Position numbers and translations under genes: made by a program
From: Solirubrobacteraceae bacterium
GTDB lineage: Bacteria > Actinomycetota > Thermoleophilia > Solirubrobacterales > Solirubrobacteraceae
Assembly (NCBI GenBank): GCA_030681525.1
Contig: JAUXSD010000084.1
Coordinates: 1-64,000 of the forward strand
DNA length: 64,000 bases
Reading direction: 5' to 3'
The notes under the pieces: generated by a model
The model's database searches: none
What the model was told of the DNA's origin: nothing
What the model saw: the letters and a program-made list of their open reading frames with translations, nothing else
In this document: positions 1-7,595 of the stretch, in pieces
How positions within the stretch are numbered: position 1 is the stretch's first letter
Layout: each line of letters starts with the position of its first letter

Positions 1-1748
1 TCGATCGGGGTGTCGGCATCGCGGTAGCCGTAGCGCTCGTCGTGCTGGGCCTCGAAGGCGTCGCGCAGAACGTCGGTGGTCGCCTCGGCGAGGTCGCGCA
101 CGGTGAGCTCGTGGGCCTGACCGCGATAGCGCACCTCGTAGGCCATCTCGACCTCGATCTCGCCCTCGCCCGCGTCCTCCCCATCGCCCGCGCCCAGCGT
201 GGCACGGGCCGCCGCGGCCAGCTCGTCGCGCGCCGCGGCGAGCGCCGTGTCGGTCAGCCCGCCGCCCGCCAGCAGCACCGTGCGCTGCTCGCTGGCGCGG
301 CGGTCGGCGGCGGCCAGGCCGAGCGCGCTCAGGACGCCCGAGGCGCGCGGGCAGAGGATCGTCGACATCCCCAGCTCGTCGGCGATCGCGGCGGCGTGCA
401 GCGGGCCGGCGCCGCCGAACGCCAGCAGCGCGAAGCGGCGCGGATCGATGCCCTGTTCGACGGTCATGACCCGCAGCGCGCGCACCATCTCGGCGTTCGC
501 GACCCGCACGATGCCCTCGGCGCAGCCCATGGGATCCAGCCCGAGCTGCTCGGCCAGCGCGGCGACCGCGCAGTGCGCCGCGTCGCGGTCCAGCGCCACC
601 CCGCCGGCCAGCGGCGCGTCGCTGCCCAGCCGGCCCAGCAGCAGGTTCGCGTCGGTCACCGTCGGCTCCTCGCCGCCGCGTCCGTAACAGGCCGGTCCCG
701 GCACCGCGCCCGCGCTGCGCGGCCCGGCGCGCAGCGCGCCGCCCGGGTCGCGCCAGGCGACCGAGCCGCCGCCCGCGCCGACCGTGTGGATGTCGACCAT
801 CGCCAGCGCGAGCGGGCGCCCGCCGACCTCGCGGGGTGGGTGGGACGTCGTCTCGCGCACGGCGCCGCCCTCCACGACGCAGACGTCGCACGACGTCCCG
901 CCCATGTCGAAGCAGACGAGGTCCTCGCGGCCCGAGCGGCGCGCGACGAGCGCCGCGGCCGCCGCGCCGCCGGCCGGGCCGGAGAGCACCGTGTAGGCGG
1001 CGTGTCGCGCGGCGAGGTCCGCCGCCGCCAGGCCGCCGCTGGACTGCATGATCCGCGGCTCGGTCAGGCCCGCCTCGGCCGCGCGTTCCAGCAGCCGCTC
1101 GAGGTAGCGCGACAGCAGCGGCGACAGGGCGGCGTCGATCTCGGTCGTGGCCGCCCGCTCGTACTCGCGAAACGTCCCGACGACATCGTGCGACAGCGAG
1201 ACGTGGACGCCGGGCAGCGCGTCGCGCAGCGCCGCGCCGATCGCCAGCTCGTGCCGCGGATGGGCGTAGGCGTGCAGCAGGACCACCGCGACGGCCTCGG
1301 GCTCGAGCGCGGCGACCTTCTCGGCGATCGCCGCGGCGCCGCGCTCGTCCAGCGCGCGCAGCACGCCGTTCGGGCCGCAGCGCTCGGGCGCCGCGACGCG
1401 GCGGTCGGGCGGCACGAGCGGGGCGGGCCGCGCGGCGCACAGCCGGTAGAGGTCGGCGCGCGCCTGGCGACCGAGCTCGACGACGTCGGTGAAGCCCTCG
1501 GTCGCGACGAGCACCGTGCGCGCGCCGCGACCCTCCAGCAGCGCGTTCGTGGCGACGGTCATCCCGTGCGCGAACGCGACGACGTCGCCGGCCGCGGCGC
1601 CCGCCCGCTCCAGCGCCGCGCCGACGGCGGCCATGACGCCCTCGGACTGGTCGCCGGGCGTCGTCGGCGCCTTCGCCGTCACGAGGCGGCCGCCGGTGGC
1701 CAGCACCGCGTCGGTGAAGGTCCCGCCGACGTCGACGCCGAGCAGCAC
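1..1748 (-). CDS. Hydantoinase/oxoprolinase, HyuA-like subunit (3' end outside window)
   Basis: The reverse strand is open from a GTG at 1748 to the window edge; the ORF track misses it because no stop lies inside. It starts MLLGVDVGGTFTDAVL, the ASKHA ATPase phosphate loop of HyuA, and continues with GMTVATNALLEG, FDMGGTSCDV and FGGAGPLHA, all typical of hydantoinase A / N-methylhydantoinase A / 5-oxoprolinase subunits. About 580 of the roughly 680 residues usual for the family are present. The family opens cyclic amides such as hydantoins or 5-oxoproline using ATP, normally with a HyuB partner, which would lie to the left. The exact substrate cannot be read from sequence. Confidence 0.9.
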   Translation of the reverse strand, partial: MLLGVDVGGTFTDAVLATGGRLVTAKAPTTPGDQSEGVMAAVGAALERAGAAAGDVVAFAHGMTVATNALLEGRGARTVLVATEGFTDVVELGRQARADLYRLCAARPAPLVPPDRRVAAPERCGPNGVLRALDERGAAAIAEKVAALEPEAVAVVLLHAYAHPRHELAIGAALRDALPGVHVSLSHDVVGTFREYERAATTEIDAALSPLLSRYLERLLERAAEAGLTEPRIMQSSGGLAAADLAARHAAYTVLSGPAGGAAAAALVARRSGREDLVCFDMGGTSCDVCVVEGGAVRETTSHPPREVGGRPLALAMVDIHTVGAGGGSVAWRDPGGALRAGPRSAGAVPGPACYGRGGEEPTVTDANLLLGRLGSDAPLAGGVALDRDAAHCAVAALAEQLGLDPMGCAEGIVRVANAEMVRALRVMTVEQGIDPRRFALLAFGGAGPLHAAAIADELGMSTILCPRASGVLSALGLAAADRRASEQRTVLLAGGGLTDTALAAARDELAAAARATLGAGDGEDAGEGEIEVEMAYEVRYRGQAHELTVRDLAEATTDVLRDAFEAQHDERYGYRDADTPI

Positions 1749-1854
1749 GCCGGCTCAGCCGCGCCGCCGCGCGAAGGGGAGATCGATCGCCGGCATCGCC
1801 ACATCTAAGCCCAAGTGGACAGCGTCCGCCCGCTGGGACAGACTGGGCGCCCGC

Positions 1855-2568
1855 ATGCCGCTGCTCGCTCGCCTCGCCGCCCTCGTCGTGCTCGTGCTGC
1901 TCGCGGCACCGGCCTCGGCGTCGGCGCTGACGGCCACGAACGCGCGGATCGCCTCGCACCCCGGCTTCGTTCGGGTCGTCGTGGACTTCACCGGCGGGAC
2001 GTTTCGGGTCAACGATGCCGACGCCACCGACCCGATCCCGGCGGACGGCACCGCGCGGGTCGACGTGTCGCGTGCCGGCATCAGCACGCTGGCGATCGAC
2101 CGCTCGGCGGCGGGCGTGCGCGTTCGCATCACGCAGGCCGCGAACCGCATCGTCATCCGCCTGGAGGGAGCGCGGCGCGCGTCGAAGTACCTGCGCATCA
2201 GCGGCCTGCACGGGCCCGAGCGGCTCGTGCTCGATCTCTACAGCGCGAAGCCTCCGTCGCGTGCCGGCGAGATCCGCAGCGGTCGCGGCGGCTGCCTGCG
2301 CCTGACCGGCCATACCGCCGACGGGCGCGGCTTCCGCGTGCGCGGCGTCGAGCGCGAGCTGTTCGAGGCGAGCTTCGTGCTGCGCGTGCGCGACGCCGCC
2401 GGGCGCAGCGTGGGCCGGCGGGTCATGACCGCGCGCGGGGCGTGGAGCGCGCGCGTCTCCTACCGCGTCGGCAGCGCGCAGACCGGCACGCTGGAGGCCG
2501 TCGCGACGTCGGCGAAGGACGGTTCGCTGGCCTGCCTCGTGCAGGTCCGGGTCGGTCTGAACCCGTAG
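1855..2568 (+). CDS. Secreted AMIN-like / Gmad2 domain protein
   Basis: A 237-residue protein. The ATG at 1855 gives a clean signal peptide (MPLLARLAALVVLVLLAAP, then ASASA), so the longer track ORF from 1489 is rejected. Residues about 25-130 (HPGFVRVVVDF, then RIVIRLEGA, GPERLVLDLYS) look like a beta-rich AMIN-type domain. Residues about 150-237 (LTGHTADGRGFRVRG, FVLRVRDAAGR) resemble the Gmad2 immunoglobulin-like domain of envelope and sporulation-associated proteins. It is probably exported and binds the cell wall; no catalytic motif is visible. It is divergent from hyuA and convergent with the small gene that follows. Domain names are from recall and moderately sure. Confidence 0.75.
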   Translation: MPLLARLAALVVLVLLAAPASASALTATNARIASHPGFVRVVVDFTGGTFRVNDADATDPIPADGTARVDVSRAGISTLAIDRSAAGVRVRITQAANRIVIRLEGARRASKYLRISGLHGPERLVLDLYSAKPPSRAGEIRSGRGGCLRLTGHTADGRGFRVRGVERELFEASFVLRVRDAAGRSVGRRVMTARGAWSARVSYRVGSAQTGTLEAVATSAKDGSLACLVQVRVGLNP

Positions 2569-2573
2569 CGGCG

Positions 2574-3005
2574 CTACGCGGCGATCGAGCTCTCCAGCTC
2601 GAGCTCCTCGGTCTCGGCGAGGTGCTGGTGCGACGGGCAGTAGCCGTTGTGGGCGAGCGGCATCCGCTGGCAGGGCGTCCCGCGGCGCGTCGTGGCGCGG
2701 CACTCCAGCGGGTTGCCGTGGATGTCGTAGCCGTGCTGCGGCTGGCGGGCGAGCCACTCCTGGGCGGCGCCGACGTAGGCGGTGACCACGTTCCAGACGC
2801 GCGGCTGCACGCCGATCGGGAAGTTCGTGCGGATGTCGTTGAACAGCGTCCGGGCCGGCTTGGCGAAGTAGTGCCGGTCGGTGGCGAGGCGCTCGATGGT
2901 GGCCTCGCAGGCCCGCAGCACGTCGGAGTGGCCGTCGCGCGCACCCGGCCCCGGGTGGATGAGTGGCGACAGCTCGCGGTAGATCGCGCGACTGAACTGA
3001 TACAT
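2574..3005 (-). CDS. Conserved hypothetical protein with C-terminal Cys/His cluster
   Basis: A 143-residue protein that I do not recognise. The N-terminal half is helical and charged (FSRAIYRELSPLIHPGPGA). The C-terminal region carries CRATTRRGTPCQR followed by NGYCPSHQH, a four-ligand Cys/His pattern that could bind zinc. An AGGAAAGGAGA stretch precedes the ATG at 3005. It lies 111 bp downstream of nadB on the same strand and could be co-transcribed. The stop is only 5 bp from the end of the convergent secreted-protein gene. Function unknown; the gene is supported by a clean ORF, Shine-Dalgarno sequence and typical codon use. Confidence 0.7.
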   Translation of the reverse strand: MYQFSRAIYRELSPLIHPGPGARDGHSDVLRACEATIERLATDRHYFAKPARTLFNDIRTNFPIGVQPRVWNVVTAYVGAAQEWLARQPQHGYDIHGNPLECRATTRRGTPCQRMPLAHNGYCPSHQHLAETEELELESSIAA

Positions 3006-3116
3006 GGGTTCAGGATCTCCTTTCCTCGGGCTACTCCGGCCGCGGCAGTCTGTCGCTCCCGTGTGAAGGTAAGAACGATCCCAATGTTGAGTTCGTATTA
3101 AGACCCTGACGGTCTG

Positions 3117-4583
3117 TCAGCTCCAGCGCGACGGATGCGGCCGTTCGTCTGCGCCGATCACCGTGTGCTGGTGGTCCAGGGCCGGATCGAGCGCGCGGAA
3201 GTCCGTGCGCTGGTGCGCGCCGCGGCTCTCTTCGCGGCGCAGCGCGCAGCCGGCGATCAGGCGGGCGAGCGGGTGCGGATCGCCGCGCAGGCGCTCGAGC
3301 CCCGCGCGCGTGCGGTGGATGCCGGCGTCGCGCCACAGCGCCTCCTGCGTGGCGCGGGCGGGGCGCTCGAGCCGGCTCGCGGCGGGCGGGGCGCCGGTCG
3401 CCGCGGCCTGGGACGGGGCGGCCGGCTCGTCGAGGCCGGCGGCGGCGGCGCGGGCGCCGAAGACGAAGCACTCGCTGAGCGAGTTGGAGGCCAGCCGGTT
3501 GGCGCCGTGCAGGCCGGTGCAGGCGGTCTCCCCGACGGCGTACAGGCCGGCCACCGTGCTGCGGCCGTGCAGGTCGGTGACGACCCCGCCCATCATGTAG
3601 TGCGAGGCGGGGGAGACCGGGATCCGCTCGCGCGTCGGATCCAGGCCGGCCTCCTGCAGCGCCGAGACGACGTTGGGAAACAGCGCCGGGTCGACGGAAC
3701 GCATGTCGAGCCCGACGGAGCTCGCCCCGGTCGCCTCCAGCAGCGCGGCGATCGCGCGCGCGACCTCGTCGCGCGGCGCGAGCTCTTCGACGAAGCGCTC
3801 GCCGTCGGGCCCGTGCAGCGTGGCGCCTTCGCCGCGGATCGCCTCGGTGACGAGAAAGCCCTCGCGGCCGGGCACTCCGACGACGGCGGTCGGATGAAAC
3901 TGCAGGAACTCGAGGTCGGCGAGCTGCGCGCCGGCGGCGTGCGCGATCGACATCCCGATGCCGAGCGAGCCGGGCGGGTTCGTGGTGCGCGACCACAGCG
4001 CGGCCGCACCGCCGGTGGCGAGGATCGTCGCGCGGGCGCGGACCGCGCGGCCGTCTTCGAGCACGATGCCCGCGCAGCGACCGTCGTGCATCCAGGCGCC
4101 GGTCGCCCGCGCGCCCTCGAGCACCGCGATGCGCGGGTCGTCGACGACGAGCGCCGAGAGCTGGCGAACGACGCGCCGGCCCGTCGCGCTGCCGCCGGCG
4201 TGCACGACGCGGCGCACCGAGTGACCGCCCTCGAGGCCGAGCGCGAGCACGCCGCGGCGGTCGGCGTCGAAGCGCACGCCGAGCTCCTCGAGGTCGTGCA
4301 CGCGCGCGGGCGCCTCGTGGACGAGGACCAGCGCCGCCGATCGCCGGACGAGGTCGCGGCCGGCCACCTCGGTGTCGGCGAGGTGGCGGGCGAAGGAGTC
4401 CTCGACCGCCAGCGCGGCGGCGATCCCGCCCTGCGCCCAGTAGCTGGCGGTCTGCGCCAGCGGGGTCGCCGAGACGAGCACGACGCGGGCGCCGCGGGCG
4501 GCGGCGCAGAGCGCGGCGTACAGCCCGGCGGCGCCGGCGCCGACGACCGCGAGGTCGCTGCTGATCACCGGTTCGTCGGGCAC
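3117..4583 (-). CDS. nadB: L-aspartate oxidase
   Basis: NadB oxidises L-aspartate to iminoaspartate with FAD, the first step of de novo NAD synthesis. The 488-residue protein has the FAD Rossmann motif VVGAGAAGLYAAL near residue 12, the substrate-loop signature TASYWAQGGIAAAL, the conserved LEFLQFHPTAV, and PASHYMMGGVVTDLHG with GLHGANRLASNSL near the C terminus, as in succinate dehydrogenase/fumarate reductase-family flavoproteins. The GTG at 4583 lies 20 bp from the start of the divergent deacetylase gene. nadA and nadC are not in the window. The C-terminal helical domain is short but present. Confidence 0.95.
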   Translation of the reverse strand: MPDEPVISSDLAVVGAGAAGLYAALCAAARGARVVLVSATPLAQTASYWAQGGIAAALAVEDSFARHLADTEVAGRDLVRRSAALVLVHEAPARVHDLEELGVRFDADRRGVLALGLEGGHSVRRVVHAGGSATGRRVVRQLSALVVDDPRIAVLEGARATGAWMHDGRCAGIVLEDGRAVRARATILATGGAAALWSRTTNPPGSLGIGMSIAHAAGAQLADLEFLQFHPTAVVGVPGREGFLVTEAIRGEGATLHGPDGERFVEELAPRDEVARAIAALLEATGASSVGLDMRSVDPALFPNVVSALQEAGLDPTRERIPVSPASHYMMGGVVTDLHGRSTVAGLYAVGETACTGLHGANRLASNSLSECFVFGARAAAAGLDEPAAPSQAAATGAPPAASRLERPARATQEALWRDAGIHRTRAGLERLRGDPHPLARLIAGCALRREESRGAHQRTDFRALDPALDHQHTVIGADERPHPSRWS

Positions 4584-4591
4584 CCGGCGGG

Positions 4592-4598
4592 TACGGTA
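4592..4598. promoter_or_regulatory. Shared, near-symmetric -10 element between nadB and the deacetylase gene
   Basis: TACGGTA reads as TACGGT on the plus strand, 6 nt before the deacetylase ATG. On the minus strand the same bases read TACCGT, 9 nt before the nadB GTG. The whole intergenic gap is 20 bp, so one element may serve both directions and give leaderless mRNAs. This is inferred from spacing and motif only. Confidence 0.5.
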
Positions 4599-4603
4599 TC
4601 CGG

Positions 4604-5635
4604 ATGGCCGTCTCGGTCCTGTTTCGCCATCCGTCGTCGCTGGAGCACGACACGGGGGCGCACCCGGAGAACGCCCGGCGGATCGTCGCGATCGAGCACG
4701 CGCTGAGCGAGCGCGACTGGCTGGGCTGGGACGTGCGGGAGTCGCCGGCCGCGACGCGCGAGCAGATCGGCCGCGTGCATCCGCAGCGCCACATCGACCG
4801 CATCGAGTCGCTCTGTCGCCGCGGCGGCGGGATGATCGACATGGACACGCTCGTCAGCGAGGGCTCGTTTCAGGCCGCGCTGCACGCCGCGGGCGGCGCG
4901 GTGGCGGCGGTCGACGCGCTGCTGTCAGGGGCCGAGGCCGACGGCGTGCGCTGTGCCGCGTCGCTGCACCGACCGCCGGGCCATCACGCCGAGCCTGCGC
5001 AGGCGATGGGCTTCTGTCTGTTCGGCAACGTGGCGATCGGCGCGGCCCACGCGCTGGACGCGCACGGGGCGCGGCGCGTGCTGATCCTCGACTGGGACGT
5101 CCACCACGGTAACGGGACGAACGCGATCTTCCACGACCGCGACGACGTGCTGTTCTGCTCGATCCACCAGTCGCCGCTGTATCCCGGCACGGGCCCGGCT
5201 TCCGACGTCGGCAGCGGCGCCGGCGAGGGCTTCACGGTCAACCTGCCGGTTCCGGGCGGCTCCGGCGACGCGGTCTTCCTGTCCCACCTCGAGCACGTCG
5301 TGCGGCCGCTGGCGCGAGAGTTCGCGCCGGACCTGGTGCTCCTGTCGGCCGGCTACGACGCGCACGCCGAGGACCCGCTGGCCGACTGCCGCGTGACCGA
5401 CGACGGCTTCGCCGGGATGGCCGCCTCGATGCGGGCGGCCGCGGACGAGCTCGGCGTCCCGCTCGGGCTCGTGCTGGAGGGCGGCTACGAGCTCGGCGCG
5501 CTGTCGCGGTCGGTGGTGGCGACGCTGGAGGTGCTCGGCGCGGCGGACCCACCCGCCGTGCCGGAGGTGGCGCTGGACCCGCTGGCGGCGCAGGCGCAGG
5601 AGCGGCTGGCGGCGTACTGGCCGGCGCTGGCGTAG
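4604..5635 (+). CDS. Histone deacetylase family (class II / acetoin-utilisation-like) amidohydrolase
   Basis: A 343-residue zinc deacetylase of the arginase/deacetylase fold. Diagnostic motifs are HRPPGHHAE (active-site His pair), GFCLFGNVAIGAAHAL, LDWDVHHGNGTNAIF (zinc Asp/His ligands), LLSAGYDAHAEDPLA (second zinc Asp) and LEGGYELGAL. Bacterial members deacetylate acetyl-lysine, acetylpolyamines or small amides, and the substrate here is open. TACGGT at 4592-4597 lies 6 nt before the ATG, so the mRNA is probably leaderless. The stop codon lies inside a 19-bp tandem duplication. Confidence 0.93.
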   Translation: MAVSVLFRHPSSLEHDTGAHPENARRIVAIEHALSERDWLGWDVRESPAATREQIGRVHPQRHIDRIESLCRRGGGMIDMDTLVSEGSFQAALHAAGGAVAAVDALLSGAEADGVRCAASLHRPPGHHAEPAQAMGFCLFGNVAIGAAHALDAHGARRVLILDWDVHHGNGTNAIFHDRDDVLFCSIHQSPLYPGTGPASDVGSGAGEGFTVNLPVPGGSGDAVFLSHLEHVVRPLAREFAPDLVLLSAGYDAHAEDPLADCRVTDDGFAGMAASMRAAADELGVPLGLVLEGGYELGALSRSVVATLEVLGAADPPAVPEVALDPLAAQAQERLAAYWPALA

Positions 5636-5666
5636 CTCGCGGGCGCCGGCGTAGCTCGCGGGCGCT
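5629..5666. repeat. 19-bp direct tandem duplication at the end of the deacetylase gene
   Basis: GGCGTAGCTCGCGGGCGC(C/T) occurs twice in direct contact, at 5629-5647 and 5648-5666, differing only at the last base. The first copy includes the TAG stop codon of the deacetylase gene. It looks like a small replication-slippage duplication with no effect on the reading frame. Confidence 0.8.
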
Positions 5667-5720
5667 GGTTCGCGCACGCTCCCCGCGCCGAGCCCGGGCG
5701 CGGCACCCTCGTTTCGCGAA

Positions 5721-5761
5721 GTGCTAGCGAGTGCTAGCAGGGGGCTAGCACGTGCTAGCAC
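5721..5761. promoter_or_regulatory. Tandem TGCTAGCA-type palindromic operator, four sites
   Basis: Four GCTAGC palindromes lie at 5723-5728, 5733-5738, 5744-5749 and 5754-5759. Centre spacings are 10, 11 and 10 bp, one site per helical turn, with flanks tending to TGCTAGCA. Such helically phased short palindromes are typical of ribbon-helix-helix or antitoxin-type repressor operators. A GGGAGG and an ATG follow at 5769-5777, but the frame behind them does not look like a protein. The site lies between two convergent genes and has no obvious target. Confidence 0.55.
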
Positions 5762-5827
5762 CTCCGCGGGAGGAATGGCCGCACGCTGGTCCGGCAACCA
5801 CTCGCCGGGGGCCGCGGGGTCCGTCCC

Positions 5828-6328
5828 CTACGGCGTGGTGGCGGTTGCCGGTCCCGTTGCCGTCGGCGTCGGCGTCGCGACCGGTGGATCGGGCGTCGTC
5901 GCCCCGCCGGGCGTGGGGGCGGTCGTCTGCCCCGGCACGGCGGTCGACGGCGCGGCGGGCTGCGCGGGCGCCGTGGTGCTCGCGGTGGGGGTGGTCGGCG
6001 TGACCGCGGGAGGCGGTGTGATGACCGCGGGGGGCGCGGTCTGGACGACGGCGGTCGGGGTCGTGCCGGCAGGGACGTCGTCGTCGCTGGTCAGCTTGAC
6101 GAACGCGAACGCCAGCAGGGCGCCGGCGATCGCGACGATCGCGCCGATCGCCACCGTCGGAAGCTGCCAGTTCGGCGTCGGGGCCAGCCGCGTGCGGGCC
6201 GGCGCGCCGCACTCCAGGCACCAGTCCTGCTCGGGCGCGATCGGCGACGAGCAGCGCGGGCAGCGCATCGAGCCGGGCTCGGGAAGCTGCTGAGGCGGAG
6301 GACCGGCAGGCGGCGGCGCGGTGCTCAC
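5828..6328 (-). CDS. Zinc-ribbon membrane protein with Thr/Pro-rich tail
   Basis: A 166-residue protein. I start it at the GTG at 6328, which overlaps the TGA of the upstream gene (GTGA), implying translational coupling; the longer track ORF from 6973 is out of register with real protein sequence before that point. Residues about 20-45 form a zinc ribbon (CPRCSSPIAPEQDWCLECG). A transmembrane helix follows (TVAIGAIVAIAGALLAFAFV), then about 90 residues rich in Thr, Pro and Ala, typical of an extracytoplasmic linker. It probably works with the zinc-ribbon protein encoded immediately upstream. Function unknown. Confidence 0.75.
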   Translation of the reverse strand: MSTAPPPAGPPPQQLPEPGSMRCPRCSSPIAPEQDWCLECGAPARTRLAPTPNWQLPTVAIGAIVAIAGALLAFAFVKLTSDDDVPAGTTPTAVVQTAPPAVITPPPAVTPTTPTASTTAPAQPAAPSTAVPGQTTAPTPGGATTPDPPVATPTPTATGPATATTP

Positions 6329-7101
6329 GAGCCGTCGTCGTGAGGCTGCGTCGGCCGCATCGCCTGGGTGGGCTGCGACGCGGGGGACGCCGGTCCCGCT
6401 CCGGGTGCGGCCGGCGGCGCGGCGACCGCTGCCGGCGGTGGCGCCTGCAGCGGCGCCTGCGGTGCCTGCGGCGGCGCGGCGATCGCGCCGCCGACCTCGC
6501 CCATCGCGCGCGGCCCGCCGATCTGCAGCCCGCAGTTCGGGCAGAAGTTGGAGTCGCTGGAGTGCAGCGCGCCGCAGCGGGCGCAGGAGGTGATGCCGGG
6601 CTCGCGCAGCTCGTGGATCGGGCGGCGGTCGTCGAGGACGCGTTCGAGCGCGCGCAGCTCCTGGTCGACGGCCGCCAGCGCACCGATCTTCGCCTCGACG
6701 AGGTCCGGCCGGTCGCGGCCGAAGCGGCGCATGTCGAAGATCAGGCCGCCGATGTCGCGAAACGCGAGCTCGCGCGTGCGGCGCAGGAAGCGCAGGCGGC
6801 GGCGCAGCCGGCCACGGTCGCGGAAGCTCGCACCCTGCGCGTCGCCGGCCATGCCCGCGCCCGGGCCGCCCGGGACCTCCTGGACGATGACCTGGGTGTG
6901 CTGCTCGGTGGTGCCCGCGACCGCCGGCCCCGCGCCGGCGTGCGGCTGTGCGGCCGCGGCGGCCTTGCCCCACGGCAGCCGGTTGCCGGAGGAGCGCTTG
7001 CGAAACAGGCCTGACGGAAGTCGGCTGAGGAGGCCGGGGCGGCTGCGGCCAGGAGAGCCGGAGGCGCGGCGGCGGAAGATGCGCTGCATCGGTCCGGTCA
7101 T
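6325..7101 (-). CDS. Zinc-ribbon domain protein with helical core
   Basis: A 258-residue protein of unknown function. The N terminus is very basic (MQRIFRRRASGSPGRSR). Residues about 95-165 are charged and helical (RLRRRLRFLRRTRELAFRD, then VDQELRALERVL) and may form a coiled coil. A zinc ribbon follows near residue 172 (CARCGALHSSDSNFCPNCG), and the C-terminal 70 residues are Pro/Ala rich. It heads a two-gene operon with the membrane zinc-ribbon gene (4-bp GTGA overlap). ATG 7101 is the track start; ATG 7089 (MQRIF) is an alternative. A TATACT hexamer lies about 45 bp upstream. Confidence 0.75.
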   Translation of the reverse strand: MTGPMQRIFRRRASGSPGRSRPGLLSRLPSGLFRKRSSGNRLPWGKAAAAAQPHAGAGPAVAGTTEQHTQVIVQEVPGGPGAGMAGDAQGASFRDRGRLRRRLRFLRRTRELAFRDIGGLIFDMRRFGRDRPDLVEAKIGALAAVDQELRALERVLDDRRPIHELREPGITSCARCGALHSSDSNFCPNCGLQIGGPRAMGEVGGAIAAPPQAPQAPLQAPPPAAVAAPPAAPGAGPASPASQPTQAMRPTQPHDDGS

Positions 7102-7146
7102 GTCAGAGAGGCGCCGCGTGACGCGTGGCCGGCGCCTCGGCGGGCG

Positions 7147-7152
7147 AGTATA
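7147..7152 (-). promoter_or_regulatory. Consensus-like -10 (TATACT) for the zinc-ribbon operon
   Basis: TATACT reads on the minus strand about 45 nt upstream of ATG 7101. It is an unusually AT-rich hexamer here and close to the consensus TATAAT. No convincing -35 is visible 17 bp further upstream. Confidence 0.4.
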
Positions 7153-7334
7153 GAACGCCGGCCGGGCCGGGGTGGGGGGTCATGCGGATGACGACGGGCG
7201 CGGGCATCGGGGGTTGCGGTCATTGGACAGCGTCGGCACAACTTCCCCGCAGACTTGTCACACGCACGCGTAGATCCGGCACGCGATCCGGCGCAGCATC
7301 CGAGCGGCACACCCACTTCCCCTGGAGGCCGCAC

Positions 7335-7559
7335 ATGCCGTACCGCACGATGGGCTGGATCCACGCAAACCTCGCTCGCCTCGCGCGCGGGGAGTCCGGG
7401 CAGGGAACCGTCGAGTACGTCGGGCTCATCCTCCTGCTCGCCGGCCTGCTGACCGGAGTCGTCCTCGCCGCGCGCAGCATGCGGGACGGCGGCGGGCTGG
7501 CGCAGGAGATCGCCACGAAGCTCAAGGAGACGATCGAGTCCATCGGCTCGCGCAGATAG
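7335..7559 (+). CDS. Flp/TadE-type pilin-like small membrane protein
   Basis: A 74-residue protein starting at ATG 7335, with CTGGAGG 6-7 nt upstream; the track ORF from 7125 has an implausible N-terminal extension. After a basic stretch it reads GESGQGTVEYVGLILLLAGL, the type IV prepilin signature. Cleavage would fall after Gly before Gln, with Glu at position +5 of the mature protein followed by a hydrophobic helix. It would be the structural subunit of a Tad/Flp pilus or a pseudopilin. No prepilin peptidase or Tad assembly gene is in the window, so it is an isolated pilin gene here. Confidence 0.75.
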   Translation: MPYRTMGWIHANLARLARGESGQGTVEYVGLILLLAGLLTGVVLAARSMRDGGGLAQEIATKLKETIESIGSRR

Positions 7560-7582
7560 CCGGCGCGCCCGGCGCGGGCGCC

Positions 7583-7588
7583 TAACAT
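7583..7588 (+). promoter_or_regulatory. -10 (TAACAT) for leaderless murI
   Basis: TAACAT lies 7 nt before the GTG at 7596. This is the usual leaderless spacing and supports GTG 7596 over the ATG at 7587, which overlaps the hexamer. Confidence 0.5.
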
Positions 7589-7595
7589 GGCGCCC

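Noticed and set aside
42-1808. 588-aa plus-strand ORF
   Set aside because: It is the antisense shadow of the hydantoinase gene; its composition (Arg/Gly/Ala repeats) is typical of high-GC shadow frames, and the opposite strand has clear HyuA motifs.
3090-3120. Possible terminator after nadB (AGACC/GGTCT hairpin)
   Set aside because: The stem is only 5 bp and the following T-tract is weak (TTAATAC), so I do not report it.
3031-4848. 605-aa minus-strand ORF overlapping nadB
   Set aside because: Out of frame with NadB; Arg-rich throughout. The 488-aa frame carries the FAD and substrate motifs.
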